Position numbers and translations under genes: made by a program. The notes below the pieces were generated by a model. The model was not told where the DNA came from, did no database searches, and saw nothing but the letters and a program-made list of their open reading frames with translations. Shown here piece after piece: positions 29,927 through 39,090 of a stretch of DNA of 64,000 bases (position 1 is its first letter; each line of letters starts with the position of its first letter). The DNA is taken from assembly GCA_963663735.2 (NCBI GenBank), contig CAXXHN010000002.1, positions 1,576,712-1,640,711 of the forward strand. The letters are read 5' to 3'. Source of the stretch: G963663735 sp963663735 (lineage in GTDB: Bacteria > Acidobacteriota > UBA6911 > RPQK01 > JAPXNP01).

Positions 29927-31219
29927 CTACCGATCCGCGAGCAGGGCGGAGATCTGAGCCTGGCGGGCAAGATTCATTGAATCTCCCAGGACGCGGGCCG
30001 CTTCCTGGGGACTATGGAAACCAGTGCTGTTTTCTGAGGAGACAAAATCCCAGCGCATTGAAGCCTTACGCTGCAGCTTCAAGGCTTCAGACAGATCCTC
30101 ATCGGATGCTCCATCTGCCCTGGCTGCCACAATAGCGTCAATCGCATCAACAAGTGCCTCTTCAGAGGATCGCAGCAGGCTGGCGGTTTTGTGCTGGATT
30201 TCCAGCACCCTTCCCTTAAGCTCCTCTTCATCCCACTGGTGACATACCTGGCATGACTGATTAACATTGGTAAGCGGGCTGCGGACCCAGTGGTCAGACA
30301 CCTTCACACTTCCCTGCCGGATATAGGGCATATGACAGTCAGCACAGGACACTCCGGAACGGGCATGAATTGAACTGCTCCACATTTCAAACTCCGAATG
30401 CTGCATCTTCAGCATCGGTGCCCCTGTTTCTTTATGGGTCCAGTCAGAAAAGTTAATTTCCTCGTAATACTCATCAATATTGTCTATGTTCAAACCCTTG
30501 GTCCAGGGGAACGTTAATAATTTATCCTCACCCTTGAAATAGTATTCGACGTGGCACTGGGCACAGACGTATGTCCTCATTTCCTGGCGGGTAGCCTTAT
30601 TTAAATCAATGCCTCTGGACTCCATGGCATTCTTGAACGCAGGCCTGGTAACACGAAGATCCATGGTTATGGGATCATGACAGTCCGCGCACGATGATCC
30701 AGTTTTCAGGCTGGATTTCAGCTCATTATACGGAGTGTGGTTGAACGCGGCCCATCCCATTTTTTCAATTAATGCCGGCACTTCGGCAGCGTGACAGTTG
30801 GCGCAGGCTCCAGGCTGATCAACTATCCTGGTCCTCTGGGTATTGAACTGGTCAATCAAAGCGTAATAATGACCGCGTTCTTCGTTATGATCCACTGCAA
30901 AGGAATAGCCCGCCCATATACGCTTCATAGCCGGGACTTTCTCCAGTTTACTGTAAGGGGTAGAGCCGCCATATTCAGTACTGCCGTAATCAAGCTCGGT
31001 TTTTACGAAGGAATCATATTCCATCGGAAAATTTCGTCCCCACACCTCAGGGTTAATTTCACCCTCAGCAATCTCCACCACATTCAGCGGATACTGGAAG
31101 GCCTCTTCCTTGCGCTGTTGAATGTTAAAAAGAAGAGCCAGAATAGCTATTGTTGCAGCCCCGGCACCTGCAAAAGCGGCAACATAAACTAACCGCGTCC
31201 AAACTGATTTGCTCTTCAT
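29927..31219 (-). CDS. nrfA: Ammonia-forming cytochrome c nitrite reductase, catalytic subunit
   Basis: Reduces nitrite to ammonium with six electrons in the periplasm. 430 residues from the ATG at 31219 (AGGAG six bases upstream), with an N-terminal signal/anchor helix. Five haem-binding motifs occur at about residues 139, 177, 219, 292 and 323. The first, CANCH, is where most NrfA proteins have the CxxCK site of the catalytic haem, so this is the CxxCH variant. The active-site stretch CHVEYYFKG and the Ca-site segment MLKMQHSEFEMW, with its Lys, Gln and His, are intact. It pairs with nrfH directly upstream. Confidence 0.96.
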   Translation of the reverse strand: MKSKSVWTRLVYVAAFAGAGAATIAILALLFNIQQRKEEAFQYPLNVVEIAEGEINPEVWGRNFPMEYDSFVKTELDYGSTEYGGSTPYSKLEKVPAMKRIWAGYSFAVDHNEERGHYYALIDQFNTQRTRIVDQPGACANCHAAEVPALIEKMGWAAFNHTPYNELKSSLKTGSSCADCHDPITMDLRVTRPAFKNAMESRGIDLNKATRQEMRTYVCAQCHVEYYFKGEDKLLTFPWTKGLNIDNIDEYYEEINFSDWTHKETGAPMLKMQHSEFEMWSSSIHARSGVSCADCHMPYIRQGSVKVSDHWVRSPLTNVNQSCQVCHQWDEEELKGRVLEIQHKTASLLRSSEEALVDAIDAIVAARADGASDEDLSEALKLQRKASMRWDFVSSENSTGFHSPQEAARVLGDSMNLARQAQISALLADR

Positions 31220-31232
31220 CAGCAGCTCCTCC

Positions 31233-31709
31233 CTATTTTCTCCTGTTGTGACCGACATGGCTGTGACAGAACAGGCAGTCAGCATTCTCTCCACGGGTCC
31301 CGGCACCCATACGCCCAACCATGTCCTGATGACAGCTAATACATTTATTCTGAACTATGTCTTTATTAAAACCTTTGATCCGCAAAGGTTCCGGGAAATT
31401 ACCTGTGGTAAAGGCAGCGCTGTGGTTCCATCCGTTGATGGCTTTTACCGTGTATTTGCCGAAAAAATCGTGAGGTGTATGGCAGTCATTGCAGGTAGCG
31501 ACGGCATGATGGCTGGTGCGAGCCCAGGCGTCAAAATGCTCCCGCATGATGTGGCAGTTTTTGCAGGCGACAGGATCATCCTGTAGATAGGAAGTCCCCT
31601 GCGCGTAATAAAAAGTATACCCGGACAGACCGAATATTAATCCCATATTTAAGGCCAGAAACAGGGGCACCCAATGAATCGATCCTGATCCGGGTTTAGG
31701 TATGCCCAC
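31233..31709 (-). CDS. nrfH: Cytochrome c nitrite reductase small subunit (quinol dehydrogenase)
   Basis: A 158-residue NapC/NrfH-type tetrahaem protein that takes electrons from menaquinol and passes them to NrfA. One N-terminal TM helix (about residues 13-33) is followed by four CxxCH motifs: CKNCH, CNDCH, CISCH and CLFCH. The segment YFxxQGTSYLQDDP leading to the first haem is characteristic. The start is a GTG at 31709. NrfA follows 13 bases later. This gives membrane-bound nitrite ammonification coupled to the quinone pool. Confidence 0.95.
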   Translation of the reverse strand: MGIPKPGSGSIHWVPLFLALNMGLIFGLSGYTFYYAQGTSYLQDDPVACKNCHIMREHFDAWARTSHHAVATCNDCHTPHDFFGKYTVKAINGWNHSAAFTTGNFPEPLRIKGFNKDIVQNKCISCHQDMVGRMGAGTRGENADCLFCHSHVGHNRRK

Positions 31710-31853
31710 ACCATTTCTCCCCTGCTAACACCCCAAAGTCCTGCCTGGTATCTTCCCCTTAAAAATATATATATCAAAATATGGAAGATTGCCAGAGAAA
31801 AATGGCAGGCTGGGAAAATACTCTCCCTCGCTCATTTAATTGCCCCCGCTTCC

Positions 31854-32294
31854 CTATCGGTCAAGAAGCTGATCCCCGGATGGTTCCGCGACATGCCAAA
31901 AACTGAATATCTTTGGAAAAAAAATGGTATCGGTCAACACGGCCCAAAATACTCCCGTGGAATAAGCCGCGTAATCCAGGGGATCAAAGGTCCGGCCGAA
32001 AACCATAATCCCCAAGTATTGCATGGTCTCAACAGTGAACCCAATCAGTAATATCGGGAGAGCTTTAACATACCACTTCCTAAGCCAGGCGATCCGGGTA
32101 TCCTGGGGGCAGAGTAAAAAATAGAGAGCAAAAGGGAGAAGGATATCAATCATGTAGCCGTTTACGAAACCGGGATAAGGGCCTCGGTAAGATGGTCCCG
32201 TTACAAAATGCAGCAGCCCTGCTCCGACAGCTATGGTGATTGTCACCGTTGCTTTCCGATTCTTTCTCTTTTGAGATGCTGTATCCAAATTCAT
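31854..32294 (-). CDS. VanZ-like/DUF2809-type membrane protein
   Basis: 146 residues from the ATG at 32294; an in-frame ATG ten codons upstream would place the GGGGGATGG ribosome-binding sequence inside the gene, so I prefer the shorter form. Four TM helices are evident. The phrase ETMQYLGIMVFGRTFDPLDYAAYSTG carries the E-x-x-Q and D-x-x-D-Y features seen in VanZ-like and DUF2809 proteins. These are small membrane proteins of largely unknown role, some linked to glycopeptide sensitivity. No vancomycin resistance genes are nearby. Confidence 0.65.
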   Translation of the reverse strand: MNLDTASQKRKNRKATVTITIAVGAGLLHFVTGPSYRGPYPGFVNGYMIDILLPFALYFLLCPQDTRIAWLRKWYVKALPILLIGFTVETMQYLGIMVFGRTFDPLDYAAYSTGVFWAVLTDTIFFPKIFSFWHVAEPSGDQLLDR

Positions 32295-32382
32295 GGAAAT
32301 TCCATCCCCCTGCAGCTTTCGCAAAATTCAACCGTCAAATCCAGGCCTCTCTCTGTTCCAGTAAAAAGTAACCGGCCAGAAA

Positions 32383-32940
32383 CTAGACTTTTTTTAAAAG
32401 GAGGCTATTCGCCCGTCTAATTATCAACTCTTCAACCTGCTGGAAGCCTTGCTTCTCAGCTTTTTTAACAGACGCGAAAAATTCAGGTTTTGATACATGG
32501 CCCGAAGGCTCTGAAAATAGTAATATCCCTCCGGGTTTTAAAACCTTGGCAATTTCCCTGAAGAGCAAATCCTGATCGGGGACCTCGTGAGCCACGGCGA
32601 ACAACAAAACAAAATCAATTTTGTTTGCGAATTCTCCCAGGTCAATTACGGGACCGGTGATCAGGAACGGCTCAATTATTTTTTCAACCTTAGCCTTACC
32701 GGCTCTTTTCATAAGTGCCTGGAGCATTCCCTCCTGGATGTCCACGCAGACAACCTTTCCACTTTGGCCCACCATCTTAGCCATCGGAATGCTGAAGTAA
32801 CCCATGGCTGAACCAAAATCAAGAACCCTCATACCAGGTTTAAGATGCTGACCTAAAATTGAGTCGGGATCCTGGCGTAATTTCCTTAAAGGACTCAGCA
32901 ACAAATATCCGATCCAGACCGGACAAACTCTCCTAGCCAT
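32383..32940 (-). CDS. Class I SAM-dependent methyltransferase
   Basis: 185 residues with a Rossmann SAM-binding core: motif I VLDFGSAMGYFS (about 38-49), acidic residue at the end of strand 2 (VVCVDIQEGM), and the KPGGILLFSEP strand-5 region. The N-terminus is short and begins with a positively charged stretch, so it is a single-domain enzyme. The substrate is unknown. It is the first of six methyltransferases in the next 11 kb. A broken gene lies immediately upstream on the same strand. Confidence 0.85.
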   Translation of the reverse strand: MARRVCPVWIGYLLLSPLRKLRQDPDSILGQHLKPGMRVLDFGSAMGYFSIPMAKMVGQSGKVVCVDIQEGMLQALMKRAGKAKVEKIIEPFLITGPVIDLGEFANKIDFVLLFAVAHEVPDQDLLFREIAKVLKPGGILLFSEPSGHVSKPEFFASVKKAEKQGFQQVEELIIRRANSLLLKKV

Positions 32941-32953
32941 AATTCTACTCCCC

Positions 32954-33310
32954 CTATTTCAGGATAAAGCCATCCAAATCAACTATTAAAAGTGCCAGTT
33001 CCCAGCCTGAAATTCTGGCTTTATCCCTGCTTTTGGCACTGAAAAATTCCATGGCCAGTATCCATATCCCATCCACCGCTCCATGAATCCCTTGATCAGG
33101 GCATTAACGTTCCCTACGTTCAACATGGGTTCCGGGAACAAGATATTCGGCTCTTTCAATTTCATCCGGCAGAGGATTCAGATCATCTTCAATTGCGCAC
33201 CTCCCCCGTTCTGTTCCCGATAACTGCCCACGGGGTCCATAACGTTGATATCTCCGCTCAGACTAACGACTTCCGCTTAACCACTGCCTCATGTATTCAT
33301 TAAAATCCAT
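32954..33310 (-). pseudogene. Decayed small gene of unknown function
   Basis: An ATG at 33310 with GGGGAG upstream starts MDFNEYMRQWLSGSR and then meets a stop. The reading resumes in other frames with sense-like peptides: IEDDLNPLPDEIERAEYLVPG, then a stop, and WILAMEFFSAKSRDKARISG through to a stop at 32954. The composition is protein-like in all three pieces, so I read it as one gene of about 118 codons broken by a frameshift and stops. A 59-residue open frame in a third phase (32986-33165) overlaps it. I do not recognise the product. Confidence 0.5.
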
Positions 33311-33550
33311 GATCTGCTCCCCTGATAGTCTGTAAAATCCTTTACTATTTTATTCCCTCTTATTAAACTTTCCAATGCTGGTTATCGTAACCATTATATG
33401 AAGCAAGAAACCTGTCATCATAACGGCAACAGCGGATTTGGTCGCTCACAGGTTAATTCGTTTGTTGTCCTGAAACAGTCAGTCATTTAAATAATCAGCA
33501 ATCTTTATGCTTAAAAGAACTTGAGCACTATAACAGAAGGAGAAAATCCG

Positions 33551-33946
33551 ATGTTCCTGACCTTGCTAGCCGTAACATTTTTAATCGCGTTTGTGGTGTC
33601 CTTCATTGTAACGGTAATTTTCAAAAAACCATTTAACTCTATCTTGCGTCGAATTGTTGATGAAGAAATCGGTCAGGCATGGTCGAGGTACCTGACATTT
33701 GCTATTTATGTAGTTGGCATCTCTACCGGAGTACGGGTATGGGACCTCGAAAAATATATTACTCCGATTAAGGAAGACTCAGAGATAATAGTCCTCAATC
33801 TCGACCGCTGGATCCTGGAAGTGTACCGGACCATTATCGGCACCCTGCAGGGCATTGCCTGGATGCTGCTTGTATTCTTCATTTTCTCACTGATTGCTTA
33901 CGTGATTGTAAGGATCATTGAAGGCAGGGATTCCCTGGTCAAATAA
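33551..33946 (+). CDS. Hypothetical two-TM membrane protein
   Basis: 131 residues from the ATG at 33551, with AAGGAG eight bases upstream; an earlier TTG lacks such a site. An N-terminal TM helix (about 3-23), a charged middle, and a C-terminal TM helix (about 95-118) are present, so both ends may sit in the cytoplasm. The sequence FKKPFNSILRRIVDEEIG after the first helix suggests an amphipathic segment. No family recognised. It is the only plus-strand gene between the pcs operon and 56 kb and is flanked by minus-strand genes. Confidence 0.7.
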   Translation: MFLTLLAVTFLIAFVVSFIVTVIFKKPFNSILRRIVDEEIGQAWSRYLTFAIYVVGISTGVRVWDLEKYITPIKEDSEIIVLNLDRWILEVYRTIIGTLQGIAWMLLVFFIFSLIAYVIVRIIEGRDSLVK

Positions 33947-34111
33947 AGACGGTCCCGTATGAAACGGATCACCTCATCTCTGACTGGCACTGCCAACCGG
34001 GGCAGGCATCCCATCGGCAACGGCCGGAAACGTGCCGGGTTAATATGGGTGTTCATCCAGAAATTTTCTTCAACTCAAAAAAGCAAACGCTCATAACTTA
34101 TAAGTTAAGGC

Positions 34112-34768
34112 TCAGGGTAAAAACCCTGTGATCACCATATGCCTTTCACTAACCTTCTCCACCCGGAGACTGAGGCCGGCATTTTTCAGCTGCTCCTCAA
34201 TCTCCTCAATCGTGAAAGCGGCACAAAGGGAATTGTAGAAATCGAGTTTAAGAAGGGGGTCCTCATCAGGGGAAACATCTTCAACAATTCGGCGGGCTGT
34301 CTCCTCTGATTCCGGCCGGTAAAGATCCATAACGCAGACCAGCGCTCCAGGTCTGGCGAGGCGTTTTGTTTCATTCCAAAGAACTGACGGATCGGGCAGG
34401 TGGTGCAGCATATCCTTGCAGAGAACTGCGTCAAAGCTCTGTTCTTCCAACGGAAGGCCGGGAATATATCCCTGCAGGGGATTGATCCGCTCCTCCAATC
34501 CCGCGGCCTGAACTGCCTGTTGAGCCAGTTTTGCCATTGGCCCGGAACCGTCAATGGCGGTAATTCGGATATCGGGCAAGGCTTTAGCCAGCCTGATAGG
34601 AACATCCGCGGGACCGCATCCGATATCCAGGACCTTTTCCAGGTAATCTGGGAATTCAAGCATCAACTGATCAACGTACCACTGGTTTGACTGTGAGAAG
34701 TCAGCTCTCGCATAAGCAGCTGACTGTTGTTCATCGTTCATAAGTTCCGGTTCCAGTATTCTCTTCAT
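34112..34768 (-). CDS. Class I SAM-dependent methyltransferase
   Basis: 218 residues from the ATG at 34768 (AAGGAG eight bases upstream). Motif I is LDIGCGPADVPIRLA, the acidic motif II is ITAIDGSGPM, and CKDMLHHLPDPSVLW and RPGALVCVMDLYRP are the later motifs of the Methyltransf_11/25 group. The C-terminal region after strand 5 is short. Many enzymes of this type are annotated only by fold. It is transcribed alone; substrate unknown. Confidence 0.87.
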   Translation of the reverse strand: MKRILEPELMNDEQQSAAYARADFSQSNQWYVDQLMLEFPDYLEKVLDIGCGPADVPIRLAKALPDIRITAIDGSGPMAKLAQQAVQAAGLEERINPLQGYIPGLPLEEQSFDAVLCKDMLHHLPDPSVLWNETKRLARPGALVCVMDLYRPESEETARRIVEDVSPDEDPLLKLDFYNSLCAAFTIEEIEEQLKNAGLSLRVEKVSERHMVITGFLP

Positions 34769-34914
34769 CCATATCTCCTTACCGTATTTATGATTTGTAC
34801 TAAACACTTTCTCACGTGTAACTTAATCCGTTCGAGAGGAAAAACTTCAGCTCATTCAATGGGACAACTAACTCCGCTCAATAGAGTCAATTGAAGCAAA
34901 ACCCGTGGGGTCAG

Positions 34915-36213
34915 CTATCGCACTCTCTGATCAAGTGCCTGGTCCGGGGTTGCCGAAGCGCTCTCGTCCTGCCAGAGATCCCGCAGCAGGCCATCAGGGA
35001 TTCTAATTACCCTGGCATCCGTCTTTTGAGTAGCAGTAATATACAGCCCGTTTTCCCATATAAAATCGGGATAGCTGATACGAACTTCCGGGTCTTTATC
35101 GTAAAGAACCGCCACCGGCTTTCCCCAGTAAATGACTTTTCCGTCCGGGGAATCGTGCTCAACTCCGCCCAGTAGATATGCAGGGTTCCGACCCTGGTAA
35201 TCACGGCCGTCATGGTTATGAAACCAGTATATGTAACGCCCGGCATAAGGACCATCCTCAAGCTTCCTGACAAAATTTGCGGCACGCGGATGGTTCACAA
35301 GTTTTCCTCCCGGTTGATAGGACATAAAAGCAGGTTCGGTCCAGCTCCTGCCATCATCCCGGGAATAGGCATGGCAGGGATGCCCCGCCACGGTACGGTA
35401 AGTACAAAAAAGGCTTCCGTCGGAAAGGCTGGCCAGATTCATTTCTTCCGCGATTGGGCCTTCAGGAGACTTCAGACCAAAATCGCCCTCGGGAAGGGTA
35501 TCCCATTTCAGGCTATTGGGATCCTGCTCCAACTCAATATTTTCGCATCGCAGCAGCCATGATTCACTTTGTTCCAGGAATCCACGACCAAACTTTCCGA
35601 CCTTGGAGAACCCGAGATACATGTTTCCTTTGTGCCGGATTGGTTTGCCCACGCCCCAAAAAAAACGTACTTCCCCATTGTATGGATTATTACGGTCAAT
35701 GGCCGTCTCCCTGACCGGAATGTACCAGCGCATTTTCGACCAGCTCCGTCCGCCGTCATCAGAAAATTTAAAAGCATATTTTCCCAGTGTGTCCACTCGG
35801 TTTCCGCCTCCAATGACCGATCGCATATTTGCGGCATTGTAGGTGTAGAAAACATAGACCCGCCCATATCCGGTGAGGTAGGGCATTACCCAGGAGGCCT
35901 CCGGCCCGTCAGAAGGTTCGATGTCAACCAGCGGACTCCAAGTCCTGCCTTGATCGCTGCTGCGCGTGGAAACGATGTGCTGCCCATTCTCCCCTTCATC
36001 TCCCCTGGTTGTGGTCATTACCAACAGCCAACCGCCATCATTCAACTGCACAACATACGGCTGATCACAATAGCCTTCAGAAGGAATTTCCCAGCCGGTT
36101 TGAAAGTCGACAGGAGGAGAATTCTGTTCAGCCCAGGTTGAAACATCCGGCCCCGCCGACAAGCTGAAGCACAACTGCAACAAGACTGTTAAAAAGAAGA
36201 TTCGATTAATCAT
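34915..36213 (-). CDS. Exported sialidase-like (BNR repeat) protein
   Basis: 432 residues with a Sec signal (first 21 residues, cleavage after LSAG or SAG). At least three Asp-box (BNR) repeats of the S-x-D-x-G-x-x-W type are visible: SSDQGRTWSP, SDDGGRSWSK and SRDDGRSWTE, spaced along the chain. This predicts a six-bladed beta-propeller of the exo-alpha-sialidase superfamily. Catalytic Arg and Tyr residues cannot be confirmed by eye, so glycosidase activity is not certain. The ATG overlaps the stop of an upstream methyltransferase-like gene (ATGA), implying coupled translation. Confidence 0.85.
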   Translation of the reverse strand: MINRIFFLTVLLQLCFSLSAGPDVSTWAEQNSPPVDFQTGWEIPSEGYCDQPYVVQLNDGGWLLVMTTTRGDEGENGQHIVSTRSSDQGRTWSPLVDIEPSDGPEASWVMPYLTGYGRVYVFYTYNAANMRSVIGGGNRVDTLGKYAFKFSDDGGRSWSKMRWYIPVRETAIDRNNPYNGEVRFFWGVGKPIRHKGNMYLGFSKVGKFGRGFLEQSESWLLRCENIELEQDPNSLKWDTLPEGDFGLKSPEGPIAEEMNLASLSDGSLFCTYRTVAGHPCHAYSRDDGRSWTEPAFMSYQPGGKLVNHPRAANFVRKLEDGPYAGRYIYWFHNHDGRDYQGRNPAYLLGGVEHDSPDGKVIYWGKPVAVLYDKDPEVRISYPDFIWENGLYITATQKTDARVIRIPDGLLRDLWQDESASATPDQALDQRVR

Positions 36214-37124
36214 TCAGCTGCTTCTCCCCGGGCATGTTTGTGTCTATCTACCGCATTGCCGAGTTTAATTACCCTGGTTACCGAGTATTCGCCCGTGACG
36301 TTCCTGCGGATAATCCTGTACCTGTCCGGGTCCAGCCTTTCTTCCACTAAAGGCACGGAAGGAGCGTAAATAAACTGACCGTCTGTTTTAAGGGATTCAA
36401 CAATTTCGTTATACTTCAGGAGAAATTTATACAGGTTGCCCGATTCATTCTTAAACGCATAAATCATGTGATTTGTGAAACTCATATTTGCAAATATGGT
36501 ACCCCATTTTCCCTTTTCCATATAAAAATCAAACCAGTTTCTTTCAAGCAGGTAATCCGTGCCGGCAGCCAGAACCCGGTCTATTCCTATTGCCCTTTTC
36601 CCGGTCTCATTAATCTTCTTCACCAGATTTCCATGTTTCCCGCATCCAAGGTCAATAACCGGCTCAAGAAGGCTGCGCAACTCAATGCCTAACACCTGCT
36701 CCTGAAACTCAGGGGAGTACTCACTGTTTACGACACAACCTATCCTTCTTCTGCTTTTCAAGGCGCTGATAAAAGGCTCAGGGTAAAACCGGGAAATCCA
36801 TTCAGACAGTTTTCGATGATGTTCATTCATCACTTCCCTGAAATTGTCTTCCTCCAGATTATTCCAGGTTGAAAAATAAATACGTCTCAGTGATCTGACT
36901 TCTTTTGCCGGGATGTCCAGATACTGATTGATGCGATAAATCGTGTTAATCGTCTGTTCTACCGCCTGGTCAACATGTTCTTCGATATCCTGGAAACCGC
37001 TCTTCTTCAGTTCCAGGACTTTTTCTTTGAAATTCTCATTAATGAGGATCTCCTCCTCCAGATTTTCGAAGAACAGGTTAAGCTGGTGATTTGCCGCAAT
37101 CTGGTCGCGGATTATTTCTTCCAT
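36210..37124 (-). CDS. Methyltransferase-like protein
   Basis: 304 residues. The N-terminal third is alpha-helical and charged (many Glu, Asn and Lys). The central part has a SAM-binding-type strand-loop VIDLGCGKHGNLVKKI (about 172-187) and an acidic strand-2 end (AIGIDRVLAAGTD). The later motifs are less regular than in ordinary class I enzymes, so activity is likely but not certain. The C-terminus ends in an arginine-rich, charged tail. The stop overlaps the start of the sialidase-like gene. No named family. Confidence 0.65.
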   Translation of the reverse strand: MEEIIRDQIAANHQLNLFFENLEEEILINENFKEKVLELKKSGFQDIEEHVDQAVEQTINTIYRINQYLDIPAKEVRSLRRIYFSTWNNLEEDNFREVMNEHHRKLSEWISRFYPEPFISALKSRRRIGCVVNSEYSPEFQEQVLGIELRSLLEPVIDLGCGKHGNLVKKINETGKRAIGIDRVLAAGTDYLLERNWFDFYMEKGKWGTIFANMSFTNHMIYAFKNESGNLYKFLLKYNEIVESLKTDGQFIYAPSVPLVEERLDPDRYRIIRRNVTGEYSVTRVIKLGNAVDRHKHARGEAAE

Positions 37125-37242
37125 TTATGTTCCGAAGCTGCTGGGAACGGTCTCCGGTTCAGTCCGGGGCAGGCTCCAGAGCTTGATTAACAGGTTGCCG
37201 GATTGATAAAAAAAGCCTCAGTTTACAGCTCAAACATTTCTG

Positions 37243-37956
37243 TCAGCTGTCATTTTTTGTGCATACATATGTTGTTTGAAATCCAGCCGCATACTCCGCC
37301 GCATCTATCCTGAATCCGCTTTGTCCGATGATGCCTTCCATGATCCAGTCAAAGGTGCTGAATTCATCCTTGACATGGATCAGCGCTTCTTCGGCCAGCC
37401 TGGAATCAGCCAGAATCCCTATATCTTCAATCCATTTATCAATTTTCAGAGGAAGGCCGGTCCCGGTTGATGGAAAAACAATGTCAAAAAGGTACAGCCT
37501 GCCTTCGGGCTTGAGCATTTCACGACACCTGGAGAGCGCGGTGGCTTTCCAGAAATCGGGGAGATGATGCAGCACCGCCACACAGACAATCGCATCAACT
37601 GGTTCCGCATCATGCTCATATGTCAAAAGCCCACCCTGGCGAAACAGGATATTTTCCAGTCCCTCTCTTTCCGCCTGCCCCCGGCAGTATTCAAGCATAG
37701 CGGGGGAAATGTCTACAGCGTAAATAGTGTGACAACTCCTGGCAGCGTTAAGGGCGAAGGCTCCGGTGCCGGAGCCCATATCGATAACCGTGCTGGCAGA
37801 ATCCAGGGACAATCTCTTAATGATCTCTTCACTTGCCTTGCCATAATCCCGGAATTTTCTGTGCATGCTGTCATATCTGGCTACCTGGTCAACCTTGGAG
37901 TAGTCAACACCTGAGTATTTTTTTTCGTCAAACATCCATCCGGGACTGGTTTCCAT
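37243..37956 (-). CDS. Class I SAM-dependent methyltransferase
   Basis: 237 residues from the ATG at 37956; GGAGGAG lies eight bases upstream and the longer frame has no better site. Motif I is VIDMGSGTGAFALNAA, motif II ends IYAVDIS, and VCVAVLHHLPDF and KPEGRLYLFDI follow. The core fits the Methyltransf_25 group. A C-terminal extension of about 60 residues may shape the substrate pocket. Transcribed in the same direction as its neighbours but with gaps above 100 bases on each side. Confidence 0.87.
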   Translation of the reverse strand: METSPGWMFDEKKYSGVDYSKVDQVARYDSMHRKFRDYGKASEEIIKRLSLDSASTVIDMGSGTGAFALNAARSCHTIYAVDISPAMLEYCRGQAEREGLENILFRQGGLLTYEHDAEPVDAIVCVAVLHHLPDFWKATALSRCREMLKPEGRLYLFDIVFPSTGTGLPLKIDKWIEDIGILADSRLAEEALIHVKDEFSTFDWIMEGIIGQSGFRIDAAEYAAGFQTTYVCTKNDS

Positions 37957-38107
37957 TTTCAGCTCCTCCTTTATTTCCTCTGACCGTTCAGGAAGCAGCC
38001 AGACAGGAAAAAACAAAACGGGTTACCCGCGGCTCTTTGATTTCATCAGAAGGCAGTGATTGCCTGGCAGCATGAAACATTCATCTTTACTCTGCTTGAA
38101 TCCTTTT

Positions 38108-38470
38108 TCAAACTTCGGTCTTTGGCGGCTTGTTGTATCCCCTGTCTCCGAATGGAGAAAGCTTCTCGATCCAAAGCTCCTCCAGCAGACGAAGGTCCCC
38201 GGCAGGGTCACCAACCAAAGTGTCTTCTGGATCAAGGATCTCCAGTTCCGTGAATTCAAACATCTCAGCACCATATTCACGCCACTCCTGCATCAGTACG
38301 GAGTTACGATGACTTCCAAATTTCAATTCAGCCCGGTGCCGGTTCATTATGGCCGGCATATTGACACTGGAGCCTATAAACACTTTTCCATTTGCCTTGT
38401 TTTTGATCTGGAAAACACCCATGGTACGGGGAGTCTCTTTATATTCCCGAATTTTTGCTTTTCTGTCCAT
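38108..38470 (-). CDS. GIY-YIG nuclease family protein
   Basis: 120 residues containing the GIY-YIG fold: GVFQIKNKANGKVFIGSS (about 18-35) stands for the GIY and YIG strands, with both motif tyrosines changed (GVF and FIG). An RHRAELKFGSHRN helix and a C-terminal catalytic-type glutamate in LLEELWIEKL follow, ending YNKPPK. The motif changes are typical of the small stand-alone family seen in many bacteria, whose role is unclear. It may bind or cut nucleic acid. No phage or intron sequence lies next to it. Confidence 0.78.
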   Translation of the reverse strand: MDRKAKIREYKETPRTMGVFQIKNKANGKVFIGSSVNMPAIMNRHRAELKFGSHRNSVLMQEWREYGAEMFEFTELEILDPEDTLVGDPAGDLRLLEELWIEKLSPFGDRGYNKPPKTEV

Positions 38471-38580
38471 TTTTATCTCTTTTAGTCTCTTTCAATTGAT
38501 CCAGGAATGATGCCTACAGGATTCACCTGAGCCCATGGAGACAAAATCCAGAGTACTGAATTTCAGATTGGTTTGATATC

Positions 38581-39000
38581 TTACTCGACCTTGAAATCTT
38601 CAGATTTAAAATTACTGTAATATCTGCCGTTTTCAGCAGTGAATTTTAGCACGCAGTAATCCTGGTCGGCCACACCCAGGGGATAGTACATTTCATCTCC
38701 GTCACGCCAGATCATCTCTTTTGATTGTACATCCACCAGCACTTCCATGGTTCCCCGAAGCATGACTCCCCTGAAAAACCGCTTGTCGAAAAAATAAACG
38801 CAGGCTTTGGGATTTAGATGAAACTGCCCCACCCGCATTGAAGAGGTATTGGTTGAAAAATACAAAGACCTTATCCCCTCCCTTTTTCTGGGAGGAAGCA
38901 TTGCCTTGGTATTGGGAAAGCCGGCTTCATCAATCGAACTTATTATTGAAACCGTGATTTTATCAATCATATTGCCAATAGTCTGTTCAGCGTCTCTCAT
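38581..39000 (-). CDS. Pyridoxamine 5'-phosphate oxidase-fold protein
   Basis: 139 residues with the split beta-barrel of the PNPOx-like FMN-binding family. Recognisable pieces are SSIDEAGFPNTKAML (strand plus cofactor loop), LYFSTNTSSMRVGQF and a VQSKEMIWRDGDEMYY segment. Proteins of this size are often called general stress proteins or flavin reductase-like proteins. The FMN phosphate-binding arginine/lysine pattern is only partly visible. Function beyond fold is not assigned. Confidence 0.8.
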   Translation of the reverse strand: MRDAEQTIGNMIDKITVSIISSIDEAGFPNTKAMLPPRKREGIRSLYFSTNTSSMRVGQFHLNPKACVYFFDKRFFRGVMLRGTMEVLVDVQSKEMIWRDGDEMYYPLGVADQDYCVLKFTAENGRYYSNFKSEDFKVE

Positions 39001-39090
39001 TTTCCACCTTCCTTATGTTCCCCAAATCGACCTGTCAGGAAAACAACTTCGCGTCGCGCTCCGCAACCGAGGGAATGCTTCCTGTCACAA

